Made by a program: the position numbers and the translations under genes
DNA from: Bacteroidales bacterium
GTDB taxonomy: Bacteria > Bacteroidota > Bacteroidia > Bacteroidales > Muribaculaceae
Direction: 5' to 3'
DNA length: 21,307 bases
NCBI GenBank assembly: GCA_004552725.1
Contig: SFNM01000029.1
Span: forward strand, 1-21,307
Shown: in pieces, positions 7,146 to 14,396 of the stretch
Layout of the letters: each line of letters opens with the position of its first letter
Position numbering within the stretch: the stretch's first letter is position 1
Notes under the pieces: generated by a model
Database searches by the model: none
What the model was told of the DNA's origin: nothing
The model's input: only the letters and a program-made list of their open reading frames with translations

Positions 7146-8629
7146 CAGTTGGTGGCGATTTTGAGGGAGGCAACTGACGAGTCGGCCATCATTACGGCAA
7201 CTACGAGTGCTTGAGCGGGCAGATGGCCTATTGCTATTTGCGCTTCCAAGCCTGACGCGCCGGTGGAGGCCAGGAGTTGGCCGTTGGCAGCGTAAACGCG
7301 CACGGAGGCAAGAGCCTTGGAAGTGCTTTCGATATAGAGCACGCCATCGACTACGCGACCGCGCAGCCCGCTATCGGCCGTAGCGGCATCCTCCACTCCG
7401 GAGGGGTTTACACCCACTAAATCGAACTCATTCCACTGGTCGGCTGCTTCAAACTCCGAGAGCATGGAATCCCATACATAAGCAGTAATCAGACGTTGCT
7501 CCACCTCGGCCCAAACATTCTCGCCGAGTGTGGGTACAACGGTAGTGGGCACGTTTATACGTTTCAAGCCGGAGAGTCGCTCCATAGCGTTGTCGCCGAT
7601 TTCGGTGACATCTTCCGGGATGGTGATAGCGTCCACTTGCGACATACCGCTGAGGGCATAGCGGCCGATGGCGGTGATGTTGTCGTTGAACATATATGTA
7701 GTGTCCATAGCCGTATTGCCGGTGTAAGCGAAGTCGGGCACTCTGGTTGCGGTCGAAGAGAAGGTGAAATCCACCAATTTGGGGCAGTTCATTACTACAC
7801 CTTCGCCCAGCGAGGGCACGGCGCCGAGGTTGATGGCGGTAACTTCCGGCATAAAGGCGAAGGCATATTTGCCTACCGAAAGTAGCGCTTCGCAGGGAGT
7901 CAAGTCCACGGATGTTATGCCGCTAAGTGCAAATGCCTCGTCGCCAATGGATTGCAAGACGCTACCGTAGGCGAAGGATTGCAGTGCGGAGCAGTTGTTG
8001 AAGGCATTGTTGCCGATTGAAGAAATTTTTTCAGAGCCGTTGACGGTATTGAGTGAGGTGCATCCATTAAAGCAACCGGTGGCGATAGTGGTGGAAGAAG
8101 TGATGGTCACTGTTTGCAATGCGGTGCAGTTGGCAAATGTGCTTTCACTCAGATGGTCAACGTTGATTTCTACTGATTTCAGCGCGTTGCAGTTGCTGAA
8201 GCAACCAACGCCCATGGCGGTAATGTTTGCGCTTAAGGAGATGCTTTCCAATGCCGAGCCGGCGAATGCAGCGTCGCCGATTGCCATCAAATTGGATGGC
8301 AACGCAATGGATGTGATGGCGCTGCCCACAAAACTGCGAGCGGGTATAGTGGCACCGGCATGAGTAGTAAGGCCCAACACGCGTGCACCACTATATTCGA
8401 CGATGGATGCTTCGCTCAAATCCAGCGAGCGCAATGCACTCATTTGTTGGTCGATAAAAACCAAGTCGGTCACGTCAATCGAGCCGCGCACAGTCAAATC
8501 CTCGATTGTAGTAGCCTCAGCGCCAACAGCCTCATTGAGATGCCCGGCAGTGTTGTCTATGTTTAATGCAGGAGCCATGGCGGGCATAGCCGCAATGGCA
8601 GAAAGCAAAATGAATAATCGTTTATGCAT
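7145..8629 (-). CDS. secreted BspA-type leucine-rich repeat protein
   Basis: 494 aa. Signal peptide at ~1-21 (MHKRLFILLSAIAAMPAMAP). Residues ~95-375 hold about ten BspA/LRR_5 repeats of ~23 residues, for example LMAIGDAAFAGSALESISL, KISSIGNNAFNNCSALQSF and VTEIGDNAMERLSGLKRINVP. From ~420 there is a compact beta domain, VDGVLYIESTSKALASVRVY then AANGQLL, AIGHLPAQALVVAV and VASLKIAT, resembling type A C-terminal sorting domains of the type IX secretion system. Such proteins are surface-exposed and bind host or microbial ligands. It is the first gene of an operon whose next three members are housekeeping enzymes. A TAAATTTG box lies 24 bp upstream of its ATG. The repeat family is certain and the sorting-domain call moderate. 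Confidence 0.9.
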   Translation of the reverse strand: MHKRLFILLSAIAAMPAMAPALNIDNTAGHLNEAVGAEATTIEDLTVRGSIDVTDLVFIDQQMSALRSLDLSEASIVEYSGARVLGLTTHAGATIPARSFVGSAITSIALPSNLMAIGDAAFAGSALESISLSANITAMGVGCFSNCNALKSVEINVDHLSESTFANCTALQTVTITSSTTIATGCFNGCTSLNTVNGSEKISSIGNNAFNNCSALQSFAYGSVLQSIGDEAFALSGITSVDLTPCEALLSVGKYAFAFMPEVTAINLGAVPSLGEGVVMNCPKLVDFTFSSTATRVPDFAYTGNTAMDTTYMFNDNITAIGRYALSGMSQVDAITIPEDVTEIGDNAMERLSGLKRINVPTTVVPTLGENVWAEVEQRLITAYVWDSMLSEFEAADQWNEFDLVGVNPSGVEDAATADSGLRGRVVDGVLYIESTSKALASVRVYAANGQLLASTGASGLEAQIAIGHLPAQALVVAVMMADSSVASLKIATN

Positions 8630-8652
8630 GGAATTCCTTTTTAATTAAAGTG

Positions 8653-8660
8653 CAAATTTA
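8653..8660 (-). promoter_or_regulatory. -7 box upstream of the LRR-trmB-mrp-aroQ operon
   Basis: TAAATTTG on the minus strand, a perfect TAnnTTTG match, 24 bp upstream of the ATG at 8629. No TTTG sits at the right distance (the 19-20 nt position reads TCGG), so the -33 half is poor. Confidence 0.55.
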
Positions 8661-8718
8661 GCGATTTTTTTCGATACTTCCGACTTCGCAGCCAAAAAAA
8701 AGCGATATTGAGTATGGA

Positions 8719-8750
8719 TTTGGCGGTTTGAGGATTTTTTGCTAACTTTG
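8719..8750 (+). promoter_or_regulatory. promoter of the epimerase-ldcA operon
   Basis: TTTG at 8719-8722, 20-nt spacer, TAACTTTG at 8743-8750: a full Bacteroidetes -33/-7 pair, 23 bp before the ATG at 8774. It is back to back with the LRR operon promoter, so 8630-8773 is a divergent promoter region. Confidence 0.8.
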
Positions 8751-8773
8751 GGGCAACTAAATGAAAGAAAAGA

Positions 8774-9808
8774 ATGACTTCTGAAAAGAAAACTATATTG
8801 GTGGTGGGAGCCGGCGGGTTTATCGGCGGTTTTATCGCCGCCGAGGGTTTACGTCGCGGCTACGACACATGGGTGGCGGTGCGCGCTTCGACCTCGCGGA
8901 GATACCTCACCGACTCGCGTTTGCATTTCTTGGAACTTGATTACGACGACCCGGAGGCAATGGAAAAGGCGGTGGAAGAAGCCTTGCCCGCACCAACGGG
9001 ATGGGATTTTATTATATGGAACTTGGGCGCAACTAAGGCGGCTAACTTCTTGATGTTCAATCAGGTAAACTTTAACTATCCGCGCACGTTTGTGGAAATG
9101 CTTCGTCGCCGCGGATGGGTGCCGCAGAAGTTCTTATATATGAGTTCGCTTAGCGCAGTCGGCCCCGGTGATGAGGTGAATTACACCCCTATAACGTCGT
9201 CGACTCGCCCCAACCCCAACACGCGCTACGGATTGTCGAAAATCAAGACAGAGACATTCCTCGAAACGCTTCCCGATTTTCCATGGGTGATTTTCCGCCC
9301 TACCGGGGTATATGGCCCGCACGAAAAAGATTATTTGATGATGATTAAAACCATCGACTCCCATTGGGATGTGAGCATGGGTTTCCGTCGTCAACTCATC
9401 ACCTTCATCTATGTTGATGATTTAGTGGAGGCAATGTATAAAGCCATCGAAGCGCCCAATACAGTGCATCGCAAATACATCATCAGCGAGGACCGCGCTT
9501 ATACGCAAAAGGATTTTCGCCAGTTGGTGGCTAAGGCCTTGGGCCACAAGGTGGTGATACCGCTGAAACTGCCTATGTGGGTGGTATATATCGCTTCTGT
9601 GCTATGCGAGAAATGGGCTGCGGTGGGTGGCAAACCCTCTACCCTAAATCGCGATAAGTTCAAAATTATGCGTCAACGCAATTGGTCGTGCGACATCTCC
9701 GATGCTCAACGCGATTTTGGCTTCCAACCGAAGTTCTCGCTTGAACGCGGGGTGCAAGCCACCGTTGAAGCCTATTTTCGCGACAAAAAAGCCGATAAAA
9801 AGAAATGA
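8774..9808 (+). CDS. extended-SDR NAD(P)-dependent epimerase/dehydratase
   Basis: 344 aa, cytoplasmic. The Rossmann N-terminus has the extended-SDR glycine motif GAGGFIG at 12-18. The catalytic set is a Ser in MSSLSAVG (~124-127) and Tyr152-x3-Lys156 in YGLSK, followed by the family motif FRPTGVYGPHEKDY. YVDDLVEAMYKAIE is the typical C-terminal substrate-domain helix. A basic Lys-rich tail ends the protein. The substrate cannot be told from sequence: a nucleotide sugar, or a sterol-like/hopanoid-type substrate as in the 3-beta-HSD branch. It is the first gene of a five-gene operon with its own promoter; GAAAG upstream of the ATG may serve as ribosome site. Its stop overlaps the next start by 4 bp. 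Confidence 0.9.
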   Translation: MTSEKKTILVVGAGGFIGGFIAAEGLRRGYDTWVAVRASTSRRYLTDSRLHFLELDYDDPEAMEKAVEEALPAPTGWDFIIWNLGATKAANFLMFNQVNFNYPRTFVEMLRRRGWVPQKFLYMSSLSAVGPGDEVNYTPITSSTRPNPNTRYGLSKIKTETFLETLPDFPWVIFRPTGVYGPHEKDYLMMIKTIDSHWDVSMGFRRQLITFIYVDDLVEAMYKAIEAPNTVHRKYIISEDRAYTQKDFRQLVAKALGHKVVIPLKLPMWVVYIASVLCEKWAAVGGKPSTLNRDKFKIMRQRNWSCDISDAQRDFGFQPKFSLERGVQATVEAYFRDKKADKKK

Positions 9809-10071
9809 AAAAGCGCGCACCATGGTGGTTTATCGTGATTAATGTGGCTGTTGCCTTGCCGCTGATGACACTTGCGGGTGCGGCTCGCGAGGTGTTATCG
9901 GCATCGCCACAGTCGTTGGATCTCGGGTGGCTTTTTCCGGTATATGCAGTGGCATTGGCTGCGTTGTCCGTGGCATCGTATCCACAGCGGCGCACTGTGG
10001 CTTGGATATTGTGGGCACTGATGGTTTTAGCTGCTATTATGTTATTAATTGTGAGCAATTATGGACATTGA
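9805..10071 (+). CDS. small three-helix membrane protein
   Basis: 88 aa. MKKRAPWW starts a protein with about three predicted membrane helices: ~8-27 (WFIVINVAVALPLMTLAG), ~42-58 (WLFPVYAVALAALSVAS) and ~64-85 (VAWILWALMVLAAIMLLIVS). The ends are short and it has no cysteines. It overlaps the epimerase stop by 4 bp and the O-methyltransferase start by 11 bp, so all three are translated as one unit. I do not recognise a family; Bacteroidales genomes carry many such small operon-embedded membrane proteins. The tight overlaps on both sides argue that it is a real gene. Confidence 0.75.
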   Translation: MKKRAPWWFIVINVAVALPLMTLAGAAREVLSASPQSLDLGWLFPVYAVALAALSVASYPQRRTVAWILWALMVLAAIMLLIVSNYGH

Positions 10072-10708
10072 ACAATATGCAACAAGTCTAAGTGACAGCC
10101 AAACGCCCCAATTGGCCGCGCTGTATCGCACCACACATTTGCAACGGCTCTATCCGCGGATGTGTTGCGAACCTCTGCAAGGCCGACTGCTTAAGATGCT
10201 CACGCGAATGATTGCACCGCATCGCATATTGGAATTGGGCACGTTCAGCGGATATTCATCCTTGTGTTTTGCCGAAGGAATGCCGGCCGACGCTCATCTC
10301 TTTACAATTGAGATTGACGACGAGGCAGCGCCCGACATTCAGGCAGAGTTTGATGCCTCGCCTTGGGCCAACCGCATCCATTTGCTCATCGGCAATGCCA
10401 TTGATATCATTCCGCAACTGAGCGTCCACGAGCCGTGGGACATGGTTTTTATTGATGCCAATAAGCGCCAATATCTTGATTATTATAAACTTATATTGCC
10501 GCGTGTAGCCCCGGGCGGATACATCATCGCCGACAACACTCTGTGGAGCGGCAAGGTGCTCGACACCGCGGCCAATCACGACTCGCAAAGCCTCGCAATC
10601 GATGCCTTCAACAAATTTGTGGCCGCCGACACAACGGTGGAGAAAGTAATCATTCCACTACGCGACGGTCTTACCATCATCCGCAAGAAAACTCCAGCCG
10701 AATTATGA
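10061..10708 (+). CDS. class I SAM-dependent O-methyltransferase (family 3)
   Basis: 215 aa, cytoplasmic, the usual length for the COMT-like bacterial O-methyltransferase family. Motif I is ILELGTFSGYSSLCFAEGM (~56-74) and the acidic strand end is FTIEIDDEA. Metal-binding and catalytic residues lie in WDMVFIDANKRQYLDYY and IIADNTLWSGKV. The ending DGLTIIRKK is typical. Some members of this family modify 5-hydroxyuridine at tRNA position 34 (TrmR) and others act on catechols. Location next to an RNA methyltransferase gene makes an RNA substrate plausible, but this is inference. It overlaps both neighbours (11 bp upstream, 4 bp downstream). Confidence 0.92.
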   Translation: MDIEQYATSLSDSQTPQLAALYRTTHLQRLYPRMCCEPLQGRLLKMLTRMIAPHRILELGTFSGYSSLCFAEGMPADAHLFTIEIDDEAAPDIQAEFDASPWANRIHLLIGNAIDIIPQLSVHEPWDMVFIDANKRQYLDYYKLILPRVAPGGYIIADNTLWSGKVLDTAANHDSQSLAIDAFNKFVAADTTVEKVIIPLRDGLTIIRKKTPAEL

Positions 10709-11244
10709 AGAAAAAGACGATTTTGGATTTGGACCGTATGAGCACGGAGCAGTTTCACACGGCTCCGAAGATGAGACTGACCGTGGTGTTGGACAATGTG
10801 CGGTCGCTCAACAATATTGGCTCGATTTTTCGCACTTGCGATGCGTTTGCGGTGGAGCGTTTGGTATTGTGCGGCATTTCGCAGCCGCCGCCATCGCCGG
10901 AAATCCACAAAACGGCGCTCGGAGCGGAGGACTCGGTAGATTGGCAGTATTTTGCCACCACAGCCGAGGCTGTTGAAGCGTTGCGACTCGCCGGCTACAC
11001 CATTTGCTGCTTGGAGCAGGTGGAAGGGTCAGTCAGTTTAGAGCAATTCGAGCCGGATGCAACGGCCAAATATGCTCTGATTGCCGGGCATGAAGTGGAT
11101 GGAGTGGACCAAACTATCGTGAACCAATGCGACGTATGCCTCGAAATACCGCAGTTCGGCACAAAACATTCGCTGAATGTGGCGGTGTCGACCGGAATAT
11201 CTATCTGGCACTTTTTTAATCACTTACCTATTACTAAATTATGA
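10705..11244 (+). CDS. SpoU/TrmH-family RNA 2'-O-methyltransferase
   Basis: 179 aa. The frame is open upstream inside the previous gene, but the ATG at 10705 overlaps that gene's TGA by 4 bp, like its operon neighbours, and gives a normal N-terminus (MKKKTILDLD). SPOUT-family motif 1 is LNNIGSIFRTCDAF at ~35-48 with the conserved Asn and Arg. Motif 2 is ALIAGHEVDGVDQ, where family members have GxExxG. Motif 3 is HSLNVAVSTGISIWHF at the end. It has no N-terminal substrate-binding domain, so it is close to the short TrmH/TrmL-like group. It transfers methyl from SAM to a ribose 2'-OH in tRNA or rRNA; the site is not predictable. Confidence 0.92.
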   Translation: MKKKTILDLDRMSTEQFHTAPKMRLTVVLDNVRSLNNIGSIFRTCDAFAVERLVLCGISQPPPSPEIHKTALGAEDSVDWQYFATTAEAVEALRLAGYTICCLEQVEGSVSLEQFEPDATAKYALIAGHEVDGVDQTIVNQCDVCLEIPQFGTKHSLNVAVSTGISIWHFFNHLPITKL

Positions 11245-12203
11245 AATCACTCTTACGAATTATCGCTGCTGCGGCAGTATCATTTTCCGTTTGTAACTCT
11301 ATGTTAGCCACGATTACACCTCGCTCACTTGTTGCGGGCGACACCATAGCCATCCTTGCCCCGTCAGGGCCAATCGACTCTACTTTAGTATATCAAGCCG
11401 CGGCTAAAATCGACTCCGCGGGATTTGCCGTGAAGATTTATCCTCACACCTTTGGCAAAAGCGGCTATTGCTCCGGTACACCGCAAGAGCGCCTTGCCGA
11501 CCTCACCGATGCATTCACCAATCCCAATGTGCGCGCTATCATTTGCGCTCGTGGAGGGTATGGGTTCGTGCACTTGCTCGACTCGCTCCAAACTATGCCT
11601 CTGCGCGACGACCCTAAATGGGTGTTGGGGTTTAGCGACATTACAGCCTTCCATGGACTGATGGCCTCCAAAGGCATTGAAAGTATTCACGGCTTGATGT
11701 GCGCCGGTATCCGTCGTGGCTTCGACGACCCGGATATTTCAGCTATTTTCGACATTATGCAGGGCCGGCGCAATGATGTGTGCTTTGCTGCCGACTCAGC
11801 CAACCATGTTGGCTCGGCACGTGGCCAATTGCTTGGCGGTAATCTTGCCGTGCTCGCCCAATTAATCGACACCCCATTCGACTTGGTGAAACCCGGCTCA
11901 ATTTTGTTTATCGAAGACGTGGGCGAGCCCATCTACAAGATGGAGCGCATCCTTTACCAACTTCGACTTAGCGGCGCCATCGACCGCCTTAGCGGCATCA
12001 TCGTGGGCCAATTTACAAATTACAAGCCCGACGAAGCCTTCGCATCAATGGAAGAAATGATTGCCGCCACATTGGCTTCGTACAACATACCTATCGCCTT
12101 CAATGCACCAATTGGCCATGTGGACCACAACGTGCCGGTGATAGAATCCGCCGATATATTGCTCGAAGTCACCCCCGAAGGTGTCACCATCCGCTACGAA
12201 TGA
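11241..12203 (+). CDS. ldcA: LD-carboxypeptidase (peptidase S66), exported
   Basis: 320 aa. LD-carboxypeptidases cut the terminal D-Ala from tetrapeptide muropeptides in peptidoglycan recycling. Family landmarks are LVAGDTIAILAPSGP at 30-44, ARGGYG at 103-108, the nucleophile Ser132 in GFSDIT, Glu225 in FIEDVGEPIYKMER and His293 in IGHVDHNVP, which complete a Ser-Glu-His triad. The N-terminus MKSLLRIIAAAAVSFSVCNSMLA looks like a signal peptide, which points to a periplasmic enzyme, whereas E. coli LdcA is cytosolic. It is the last gene of the operon, its start overlaps the previous stop by 4 bp, and a strong hairpin follows at 12340. Confidence 0.9.
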   Translation: MKSLLRIIAAAAVSFSVCNSMLATITPRSLVAGDTIAILAPSGPIDSTLVYQAAAKIDSAGFAVKIYPHTFGKSGYCSGTPQERLADLTDAFTNPNVRAIICARGGYGFVHLLDSLQTMPLRDDPKWVLGFSDITAFHGLMASKGIESIHGLMCAGIRRGFDDPDISAIFDIMQGRRNDVCFAADSANHVGSARGQLLGGNLAVLAQLIDTPFDLVKPGSILFIEDVGEPIYKMERILYQLRLSGAIDRLSGIIVGQFTNYKPDEAFASMEEMIAATLASYNIPIAFNAPIGHVDHNVPVIESADILLEVTPEGVTIRYE

Positions 12204-12339
12204 CCAAGTCAATTAATTTATGCTAAGGCAAAAAGAGTCTCAGTAAATGTGTATTGGCCGATACGAGCAAGTGATTGGCTGATGTACGACATCCGCCTCA
12301 ACACATTACGCAAAGTGAGAGGGCGGTAAGGGGTAAAGG

Positions 12340-12376
12340 AAAGCCGGAATTTGATTGTGGTCAAATTCCGGCTTTT
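12340..12376. terminator. bidirectional terminator between ldcA and fabF
   Basis: Perfect 15-bp stem: AAAGCCGGAATTTGA at 12340-12354, six-base loop, complement at 12361-12375, with A and T runs at the two ends. It serves the converging ldcA (plus) and fabF (minus) operons. The 136 bp between ldcA and it hold no gene that I can see. Confidence 0.9.
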
Positions 12377-12398
12377 ATGGGAAAATATCAGACAGGGC

Positions 12399-13661
12399 TT
12401 ATTTTTCGTACTTTTTGACGATTACGGTGGCATTGTGGCCGCCGAAGCCGAATGAGTTGGAAAGAGCAGCGCGGACTGTGCGGTGCTGTGCTTTGCCGAA
12501 AGTGAAGTTGAGGTTGTAGTCGATTTCGGGATCGTCGTCGCCTTCTTCGTGGTTGATGGTGGGAGGTACGATGTCTTCTTGTACGGCTTTAACGCTGAAC
12601 ATTGCTTCGAGAGCGCCGGTAGCACCGAGGAGGTGTCCGGTCATGGACTTGGTTGAAGAGATGTTGAGTTTGTAAGCGTTTTCGCCAAATACTTTTACGA
12701 TTGCTTTTACTTCGGAGATGTCGCCGACGGGAGTAGAGGTGCCGTGTACGTTGATGTAGTCGATGTCGGCAGCAGTCATTTCAGCGTCGTCGAGAGCGTT
12801 TTGCATCGAGAGGATAGCGCCGAGGCCTTCGGGGTGAGTAGCGGTGAGGTGGTGAGCGTCGGCCGACATGCCACCGCCGGCCACTTCGGCGTAGATTTTA
12901 GCGCCGCGAGCCAGAGCGTGTTCGAGTTCTTCGAGGATGAGAACCACGGAGCCTTCGCCCATCACGAAGCCGTCGCGGGATTTGCTGAAGGGGCGCGAGG
13001 CGGTTTCGGGAGAGTCGTTGCGGGTAGAGAGGGCATGCATAGAGTTGAAGCCACCCACACCGGCGGGGAAAATAGCGGCTTCAGCGCCGCCGGTTACCAT
13101 TGCGTCGGCTTTGCCGAGGCGGATAAGGTTGAAGGCGTCGATGATAGCGTTGTTGGAAGAAGCGCAAGCGGAAACGACGCCATAGTTGGGGCCGTGGAAG
13201 CCGTAGTCCATGGAGATGTGTCCGGAGGCGATGTCGGCAATCATCTTAGGGATGAAGAAGGGGTTGTATTTTGGGCCTTTTTCTTCGTTTTTGGCATAAT
13301 AACCGGCTTCTTCTTCAAAGGTGTGAAGGCCGCCGATACCGGCAGCGACGATAACACCGACGCGGTCTTTGTTGACAGCCTCAGAGTCGAGGTCGGCATC
13401 TTTGACTGCTTGAGCGGCGGCTACTAAGGCGTACTGAGCGTAGAGGTCGAGTTGGCGCAGACGGCGACGGTCGAAGTGTTCTTCGGCATTGAAGTTTTTT
13501 ACTTCGCAGGCGAATTGAGTTTTGAAAAGTGAGGCGTCAAAGTGAGTAATCGGGCCGGCACCGCTCACGCCGTTGATTGCGGCATTCCAAGTAGTCTCCA
13601 CGTCGTTGCCAATGGGAGTTACAGCGCCCAAACCGGTTACTACTACACGTTTTAATTCCAT
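12399..13661 (-). CDS. fabF: beta-ketoacyl-ACP synthase II
   Basis: 420 aa, normal for FabF. It condenses malonyl-ACP with acyl-ACP in fatty acid elongation. The thiolase-fold signatures are all there: MELKRVVVTGLGAVTPIG at the start, catalytic Cys166 in VSACASSNNA (the usual ACATG is ACASS here, as in many Bacteroidetes), active-site His306 in NVHGTSTPVGD, Lys338 and His343 in STKSMTGHLLGA, and the C-terminal SNSFGFGGHNATV. It follows acpP on the same strand with a 116-bp gap that contains a hairpin. A bidirectional terminator lies just after it. The rnc gene that commonly follows acpP-fabF in this phylum is not here. Confidence 0.97.
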   Translation of the reverse strand: MELKRVVVTGLGAVTPIGNDVETTWNAAINGVSGAGPITHFDASLFKTQFACEVKNFNAEEHFDRRRLRQLDLYAQYALVAAAQAVKDADLDSEAVNKDRVGVIVAAGIGGLHTFEEEAGYYAKNEEKGPKYNPFFIPKMIADIASGHISMDYGFHGPNYGVVSACASSNNAIIDAFNLIRLGKADAMVTGGAEAAIFPAGVGGFNSMHALSTRNDSPETASRPFSKSRDGFVMGEGSVVLILEELEHALARGAKIYAEVAGGGMSADAHHLTATHPEGLGAILSMQNALDDAEMTAADIDYINVHGTSTPVGDISEVKAIVKVFGENAYKLNISSTKSMTGHLLGATGALEAMFSVKAVQEDIVPPTINHEEGDDDPEIDYNLNFTFGKAQHRTVRAALSNSFGFGGHNATVIVKKYEK

Positions 13662-13740
13662 GTTTATAGCGAGGTTGAATTATCAAGAAAAGGGATGAAG
13701 AGGTAGGGGGGAGAGGTGAAAAGAATCGAGAAAACAATCG

Positions 13741-13762
13741 GCGGCTCGTGGAGGCGAGCCGC
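13741..13762 (-). promoter_or_regulatory. hairpin between acpP and fabF
   Basis: 8-bp GC-rich stem GCGGCTCG / CGAGCCGC with a 6-nt loop, 15 bp after the acpP stop on the minus strand. The downstream minus-strand sequence has only a short T4 after six bases. It could be a partial terminator or an RNA-stabilising hairpin that gives more acpP than fabF transcript. Confidence 0.6.
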
Positions 13763-13777
13763 ACGATGTAAGTTTTC

Positions 13778-14014
13778 TTATTTTTGGTGCGATTCGATGT
13801 AGTTGATAGCGTCGCCTACAGTTTTGATGCTTTGAGCGTCTTCGTCGGGGATTTCGATGTCGAATTCTTTCTCGAATTCCATGATGAGTTCAACGGTATC
13901 GAGGGAGTCTGCGCCGAGATCAGCGGTGAAGGAAGCTTCGGGAGTTACTTGTTCGGCAGCGAGGCCAAGTTTGTCTACGATGATCGCAGCAACGCGATTT
14001 GCAGTTTCTGACAT
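13778..14014 (-). CDS. acpP: acyl carrier protein
   Basis: 78 aa, acidic. It carries the growing fatty acyl chain on a 4'-phosphopantetheine arm attached to Ser37 in the motif LGADSLDTVELIM. The rest fits: helix 1 NRVAAIIVDKLGL, VTPEASFTADLGADSLD, then EFDIEIPDEDAQSIKTVGDAINYI. It is the first gene of the acpP-fabF unit. A good promoter lies 40-70 bp upstream, and a 7-bp dyad overlaps its -33 box. It works with FabF in the cytoplasm. Confidence 0.97.
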   Translation of the reverse strand: MSETANRVAAIIVDKLGLAAEQVTPEASFTADLGADSLDTVELIMEFEKEFDIEIPDEDAQSIKTVGDAINYIESHQK

Positions 14015-14053
14015 AATAGTTAATTTTGATGATTAGTTATTATTTTTGCGATG

Positions 14054-14085
14054 CAAAGTTACTAATCATTTCCGATATACGGAAA
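14054..14085 (-). promoter_or_regulatory. acpP: acpP promoter
   Basis: On the minus strand: TTTC at 14085-14082 (one mismatch to TTTG), 20-nt spacer, TAACTTTG at 14061-14054, a perfect TAnnTTTG. It is 40 bp upstream of the acpP ATG. Confidence 0.75.
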
Positions 14086-14086
14086 T
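14068..14086. promoter_or_regulatory. dyad overlapping the acpP -33 box (candidate operator)
   Basis: ATTTCCG, five bases, CGGAAAT: a perfect 7-bp inverted repeat. Its right arm covers the -33 position of the acpP promoter, where a bound repressor would block RNA polymerase. The regulator is unknown. Confidence 0.5.
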
Positions 14087-14287
14087 TTTTCGGCAATTAT
14101 TTTTAAAAATGAGGCTGATTATCACTTCGTTAATATTTATTAACAAGTAGAATAATACTTTTGCTCCAATTTTTTGGCGATTTTTGCTTACGGGGTGCTC
14201 CGGTGCTTTGCGTCTACACAGTCGCCACTTAACCGCACTGCGGCCGGGTGTTTTGCTGCGCCATACTGTGGGTGACGGTGAAATTTT

Positions 14288-14309
14288 TTACAATAATATA
14301 TTATTGTAA
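14288..14309. promoter_or_regulatory. 22-bp perfect palindrome upstream of topA (candidate operator)
   Basis: TTACAATAATA / TATTATTGTAA, no spacer and no mismatch, 58 bp upstream of the topA -7 box and about 90 bp before its start codon. It lacks a T-run placement that would suit a terminator. Possible binding site for a homodimeric regulator. Confidence 0.5.
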
Positions 14310-14366
14310 TAGGTGGATGGTGGAAATTTTTTCAAAAAAATTGTGGATTGGTTTAGAGAAATTCAC

Positions 14367-14374
14367 TAATTTTG
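14367..14374 (+). promoter_or_regulatory. topA: topA -7 box
   Basis: TAATTTTG, a perfect TAnnTTTG, 22 bp before the ATG at 14397. A clear TTTG is missing at the -33 distance. Confidence 0.55.
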
Positions 14375-14396
14375 CGCCACAAAACCTAATTATTTA

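Larger units (their letters stand above)
14015..14396. other. divergent intergenic region between acpP and topA
   Basis: 382 bp without a gene. From left to right it holds the acpP promoter with its dyad (14054-14086), AT-rich sequence to ~14190, a 90-bp GC-rich islet at 14191-14280 (57 of 90 bases G or C) with no convincing reading frame, a 22-bp perfect palindrome at 14288-14309 and the topA -7 box at 14367. The islet is unlike its flanks and may be a small RNA or part of a dispersed repeat. Confidence 0.7.

Noticed and set aside
12253..12283. Two copies of ATTGGCYGAT, 21 bp apart, downstream of ldcA.
   Set aside because: Only two copies with one mismatch, no wider array; too little to call a repeat or binding site.
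13537..13764. Minus-strand frame spanning the fabF start and the acpP-fabF gap.
   Set aside because: It overlaps the FabF N-terminus in another frame and the hairpin, and it has no protein-like pattern.
14191..14280. A tRNA or known structured RNA in the GC-rich islet.
   Set aside because: No acceptor stem, T-loop or anticodon arm can be drawn, and I cannot match it to a known RNA family.
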